A stretch of DNA of 64,000 bases from Hanleya hanleyi (taxonomy: Eukaryota > Mollusca > Polyplacophora > Lepidopleurida > Hanleyidae), in the NCBI GenBank assembly GCA_036873755.1, contig JAVTVY010037000.1, positions 62,001-126,000 of the forward strand, given 5' to 3'. Made by a program: the position numbers and the translations under genes. Every line of letters begins with the position of its first letter. Position 1 is the first letter of the stretch. This document shows, piece by piece, positions 52,001 through 58,000 of this stretch. The notes under the pieces are model-generated. The model was not told where the DNA came from. It saw nothing but the letters and a program-made list of their open reading frames with translations, and did not search any database.

Positions 52001-55000
52001 GAGAGCAAGTATCTGTCTTAACTCTATTGAGGAGAGCAATTACCTGTCTTAACTCCATTGAGGAGAGCAATTACCCGTCCTAAATCTATTGAGGAGAGCA
52101 ATTACCTGTCTTAACTGTATTGAGGCGAGCAATAGGCAGACTCAACTCCATTGAGAGCAAATGGCCTGTCTTAACACCATTGATAGCAATTACCAGTCAA
52201 TTGAGGAGAGCAATTAACAGTTTAGCTCCACTGATGAGAGCAAATCCTGTCTTAAATCACTGAGTAGAGAAATTGCTTGTCTAACTCCATTGAGAAAAGC
52301 AACTGCCTGTGGCTGTCTTAACTCCATTGAGAAGAGCAATTACCTGTCTTAACTGCATAGAGGAGAGCAATTGCTTGTGGCAATTGATGAGCAATTACCT
52401 GTTTCAATTCTATTGAGGACAGCAAGTACCTGACTTAATTCCACTGAGGAGAGCAACTACATGTATTTGTCTTAATTCCACTGAGAAGTATTTGTGTTTC
52501 TTCAATATTATTCCAAGAAAGGGATGTCAAATTGGTATTAGTTTCAATACTGTATTTTGAAATTTGGGTAGATGTTTTTTTGTTTTGTTTTTGTGTGTTA
52601 CTACACCAAACAGATAATGGCACACTCACCTCTCAGCTTCCGCCTCCTTCCGAGATCGCCGCCTGGCAATGGCCTCATTTTTTATCCGGGATGTTTTAGG
52701 CGTCTCAGCTGGCGAGTCCGTTCTAACTTCCACTGTAACCGTCGTCGAGAACTCGCCCTCATCCCCATCAACATCAATCACAGCCTCCTGTGTAGTTATC
52801 TCCCTTTCTGCTTCAACACTTAATACCTCCTCATCGTGTTGAACTATAACAAACTCCTCAGACGTTACCTCAGTCGAGGCAGATTTTTTCAGAATCCCTC
52901 GTAGTTCATGCGAGTCCTTAAACTCCTGTGACTTGGATTTTTTCAACACCCCCTTATCCGGCTCGATCTTGAAATCCTCGAGTGAATCTCTTTTCAGTAT
53001 GCTCCTGGGTAAGTCTCCCTCTGACTTGCCCTTAGCGTCTTTACGAAGGGCACTCTTAATGCCCCTACTGGGCGACTCGGCATGTTTTAAGATGCCCCGA
53101 CTGGGCTCTTCAGGGGATACAGGTAACACCTCCAATTCCCCCTGGGAGTCCCCATGTTTCAGAATGCCCCGAGGCTCAGCAGCCTTCTCAACAACCCCGT
53201 CTGGTTTCAATATACTTCGGATCTCTGGGTCGGACGTCTTTCTCCCATCATGCTTCAGTATACTCTTCACTTCCTGTGAGTCCTTGTGCTCCGATGTTTT
53301 CAGAATACCTGGGAAAGATAAGATGGTAAACAAATATCATTTAAAGTGGAAATAATTAAATCATGAAATTGTAAATTACATTTGCACTCTAATTTTCATA
53401 CATGTAGTAAACAAATTTGCGCTACCCTATTTCTTCTGATTTGAATTTTTGGAACAGCATTTTTAGACTTGGCAGCAGAAAAAAATCCATCTTTATGTCG
53501 ACTGAGGCTAAATACTGTGGCATGAATATTTATCCCCAGAATTAAAATGATAGCTACTGAAATTTGTAGAATGTTTGCATAATTTCTCCCCTCAGTAGCC
53601 TGAATTTAAGTTTTGTCATCAGAATAATTAGAAGAAATAGCTATTCAATATAAGCTTATTATTTCGCACTTTTGCAAAAAATTTCTGATATTTAAATGTT
53701 TAAATTTTTTACAAACAATCACAAACAAATATTTGTTTGCGTAGTGCAGGTCAAGCTGCTAACCTTTCAATTGCCTTAGTCATTTTTCTTTTCTTTTCAG
53801 TTTTTCCAAAATTGCAGACAAAACATTTGGGGTATGTGTCACTTTCTCGTGCTGACCTGAAGTACTAATTAATTTTGTTTCACTGAACAAAAATACTTGT
53901 AGATTATGATCTTTGACACAAGACAGATCAAACAAAAATTTTAAAAGTTCAGATTGCATGTATTTCTGCATGAATGCAAACAGGCACGGTTCATAACCAC
54001 ACAATTTGCAACCTTAAAAGAGAGAGCTGAGAAAACTATTTCAATTAACACTTTAACAGTTGAATAGTCAAATTTCATCAGAAAGCATGATGGTGATTAA
54101 TATGGGGTTATTAAGGACACGGTACCACTACACAAGGTGTCTGCCCATGCCTGAGGCAACACTGGCAACATTACTGTCAAAATACACACAATAACTGTAC
54201 GCACGCAAAATGGGATAAAGAAAAAAATCAAATCAAATCAAAATAAACCTAATATACATGAACACATGTATGCTACCATAATAAGTAAAATTCTGTCGGC
54301 CATTTCCTATAAAAAAATCCGGATGCCATTTTCACATGACTATGGACACGATTAAAATGTGGATTAATTAATACCTGTAACAGATATATTTTGTCAATTT
54401 AGCAGCTACAGGTAACCACATGTATCAACATGAACATGACCAATGAAAATCTGATTATGAGGTCATGGGGGGAGGGGAGGATTCGGAGTAATGTCACACT
54501 CAAGGTTGTTTCACTCATGTGGTGATAGTCAGTTTGGTTGGTGGAGGAAGACGGAGTCCCCAGAGAGTCCACCACCGCTGCTGTCATAGGAGTCGGCAGG
54601 TGTATTATCACTCAATCACAGCCATACATCCAAGTTGGAAGTGGGGGAGGGAGGGGGGGCTCAGGTCATTTATATGGGAAAATGCAATAATTTGAGTGTA
54701 AGGATTTGGGGGCCCATATCCTTCTCCATATAATTACATGTGTCAAAATAGGCAATGTTAATGGCCACGATTATTCGCCTTGGAAAACTGTACACCCCAA
54801 ATTAATGTCTGGTCATAGTTTCTCCCCCCAGCAGATATCCTGAACACATATATGTTCCACCAGATATCAGAGTCGAGTTGAAAATAGTACTAAGAGTGTA
54901 AAACAGCTGTTGCCCAATTATATAATGAATCACCAATATGATTGTAATTTCAGAAATAATTGTGACATGTGTGATATAAATGGATTGCCTCTAGGCCTAT

Positions 55001-58000
55001 AACAGACCCTCCCCTACATGAACAGTATACCACTATAACAAATTATATGTCATCCCCCATTGTCCCACTAAATCCCCTGTAATATTGGATGAACTCTGTG
55101 AATGGAGGTAATGGTTTATATACATATATGATCAGTCTTGAACAGATCAGTATATCATCAGACCAAAGTTCTTTGATCCACCTCTCTAGTCTCTATTCAC
55201 AATTACCATTTAATAATTTACAATTACAATTACCCATGAGTGAGTGAGTGAACTAGAGCATAGTCTGAGGGATGCACACATTTGATGAAAATGATCAGTA
55301 AGGCTGCTTACAAGATACCCCCCGTAAGGCATAGATACATACATGTTGGTGGTTAACATTTCACGAGTAAGTTGAATGGGATTGCATCGGGTGGTGGTGG
55401 AAATGATCAGTAAGCATGCTTACAAGATAGCCCCCGAATGCACATTTGATAGAAATTAACGAATGTTTGTAGCAGAATATAACTATACATGTTATAGTTG
55501 TTTACAGGTAAGTTCACTTAGATTGCGTTTGGTGGCGGCACGGTATGTAATTAGTTGACAATGAGACCTCGCTTGGTCTGGTAGCTGCATACCAAATTTG
55601 AGAGGAATCCGAGTAGCAGTTGTCAAGTTATGCTCCGGAAACGAAATGTTACGGGCCGACGAGAAAAAATTGACCATAGGTGGCGCCACCTGTAGACGCA
55701 CATGCGCCAAACACAATCCCAAGAGAGGTCTCATAGTATGGTAGCTGCATACCAAATTTGAGAGGAATCCAAGTAGCGGTTCTCAATTTATCCTCCAGAA
55801 ACCAAATGTGACGGACGGACGTTGGTACGGACGGACGGAGGGCGCCACCTGCAGACTCACATGCGCCAAACGCAATCCCAAGTGAGGTCTCATGGTATGG
55901 TAGCTGCATACCAAATTTGAGAGGAATCCAAGTAGCGGTTGTCAAGTTATACTCCGGAAAACCAAATGTTACAGACCGACGAGAAAGCTTTGACCCTAGG
56001 TGGCGACACCTGTAGACATAAACGCGCAAAACGCAATCCCAAGCACGGTCTCATGGTATGGTAGCTAGATACAAAATTTGAGAAGAATCCTATTAGCTGT
56101 TGTCAAGTTATGCTCCGGAAACGAAATGTTACGGACCGACGAGAAAGTTTTGACCCTAGGTGGCGCCACCTGTAGACTCACATGCTCCCTAAGCAATCCC
56201 ATGCAAGATCCCATGGTATGGTAGCTGCATACCAAATTTGAAAGGAATCCAAGTAGCGGTTGTCAAGTTATGCTCCGGAAACGAAATGTTACGGGCCGAT
56301 GAGAAAGTTTTGACCATAGGTGGCGCACATGCGCCAAACGCAATCCCAAGAGAGGTCTCATGGTATAGTAGCTGCATACCAAATTTGAGAGTAATCCAAG
56401 TAACGGTTCTCAAGTTATGCTCCGGAAACCAAATGTTACGGACGGACGGACGTTGGTACGGATGGACGGAGGGCGCCACCTGTAGACTCACATGTGCCAA
56501 ACGCAATCCCATGTAAGGTCTCATGTTATGGTAGCTGCATACCAAATTTGAGAGGAATCCAAGTAGCGGTTGTCAAGTTATGCTCCGGAAACGAAATGTT
56601 ACGGGCCAATGAGAAAGTTTTGACCCTAGGTGGCGCCACCTGTAGACGCACATGCGCCAAATGCAATCCCAAGCGAGGTCTCGTGTTATGGTAGCAGCAT
56701 ACCAAATTTGAGAGGAATCCAAGTAGCGGTTGTCAAGTTATGCTCCGGAAACCAAATGTTACGGACGGACGGACGTACAGACGGACTGACGGACAAGCTG
56801 AAACCAGTATACCGCCCCTACACTACGTGTACGGGGGGTATAATAAAATTTAACGTCGCTTTCATTCAACAATATTTCAGCTACATGACGTATATCACGA
56901 CGAACCAACAAAGCACCACCCAGCCCATTTGTGTTCCTGCTACTTCAAAGAAGAAATCTTTGAAGCAGCATGGAACCAGACACACTCCATCCACCCTATA
57001 AAACACAGAGGACAGCGCACAAGACACAGACTCGCACAAGACACAGACTCACGACGCTCACGAAGTGCAATAAAGACAAGTGATTACAGTGCTAGACATC
57101 ACATTATCAAGTTCCTGTTACTTCTCAGCAAACAATTACCCATGAAAGAGAGACAGAATTAAGGTTTAAGGGGTGAGAGAGTGAGTGAATATGACTTAAC
57201 GTCGTTTTGAACACTATTTCAGTCCTATCACGACGTTTGATTCCTATTACTTTTCTACCTAGCTTCCGAAAACTTGGACCCCACATGCATGGCCCTATTC
57301 ATTTTTACACCTGGAACCACACGTACATAAGATCCTGTTCCTTTTTATATCCAGGAACCATATGGGTGCCCAGTTAGTCGCCTCAAATAACAAGCTGTCT
57401 GAGGAGCTGAGGTCATTCAATTCTCACCATGACCCGCGATGTGCATGACGACACCCCAGGTCAATCCCTGAAGTCTGACAGGGCAATTTTATCATGAATA
57501 GACACAAACTTACTACCCAAGTGATCATGACAGCGATCTACAATGAGAACCCTGAAACTTCCGGGAAGCGGGGGAGGGGGAGGTGAGAAGTTTGGATTTT
57601 TCACCTGAATGGTTCTGAATAGAATAGTAAACTAAACACACGAGTATGTATATAAAACATATTTGACCCAGTTAGCGAGCCTGAATACAAAAGAATGTGA
57701 GTAACTGGAGAGAACGGAGTTTGTAGGCCAAGGGGTGAATGATTGTGTGGAGGATTAGGTTATAGGCAATACAACACACTGAATAGGTCTGTTTATTGTT
57801 CTGTATCTGTTAGTCTTCAACCATAAGCTAGCTACTGTATATGAATGCTTACATGGAGTGGCACAGCCACCATCTGTTGCTCGAACTGGTACCATTTCAT
57901 GTTAATAGGTGGACACAGGGAGATCCTCACATCATATATTTTGTACTTTAAATAAACCTGACTAAACCTTTATTGAACTCCCATATAGACTCAGTGAATC

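Noticed and set aside
52933..53355. 140-codon + strand frame over supervillin exon 2
   Set aside because: Shadow of the minus-strand exon, whose splice sites and motifs are clear.
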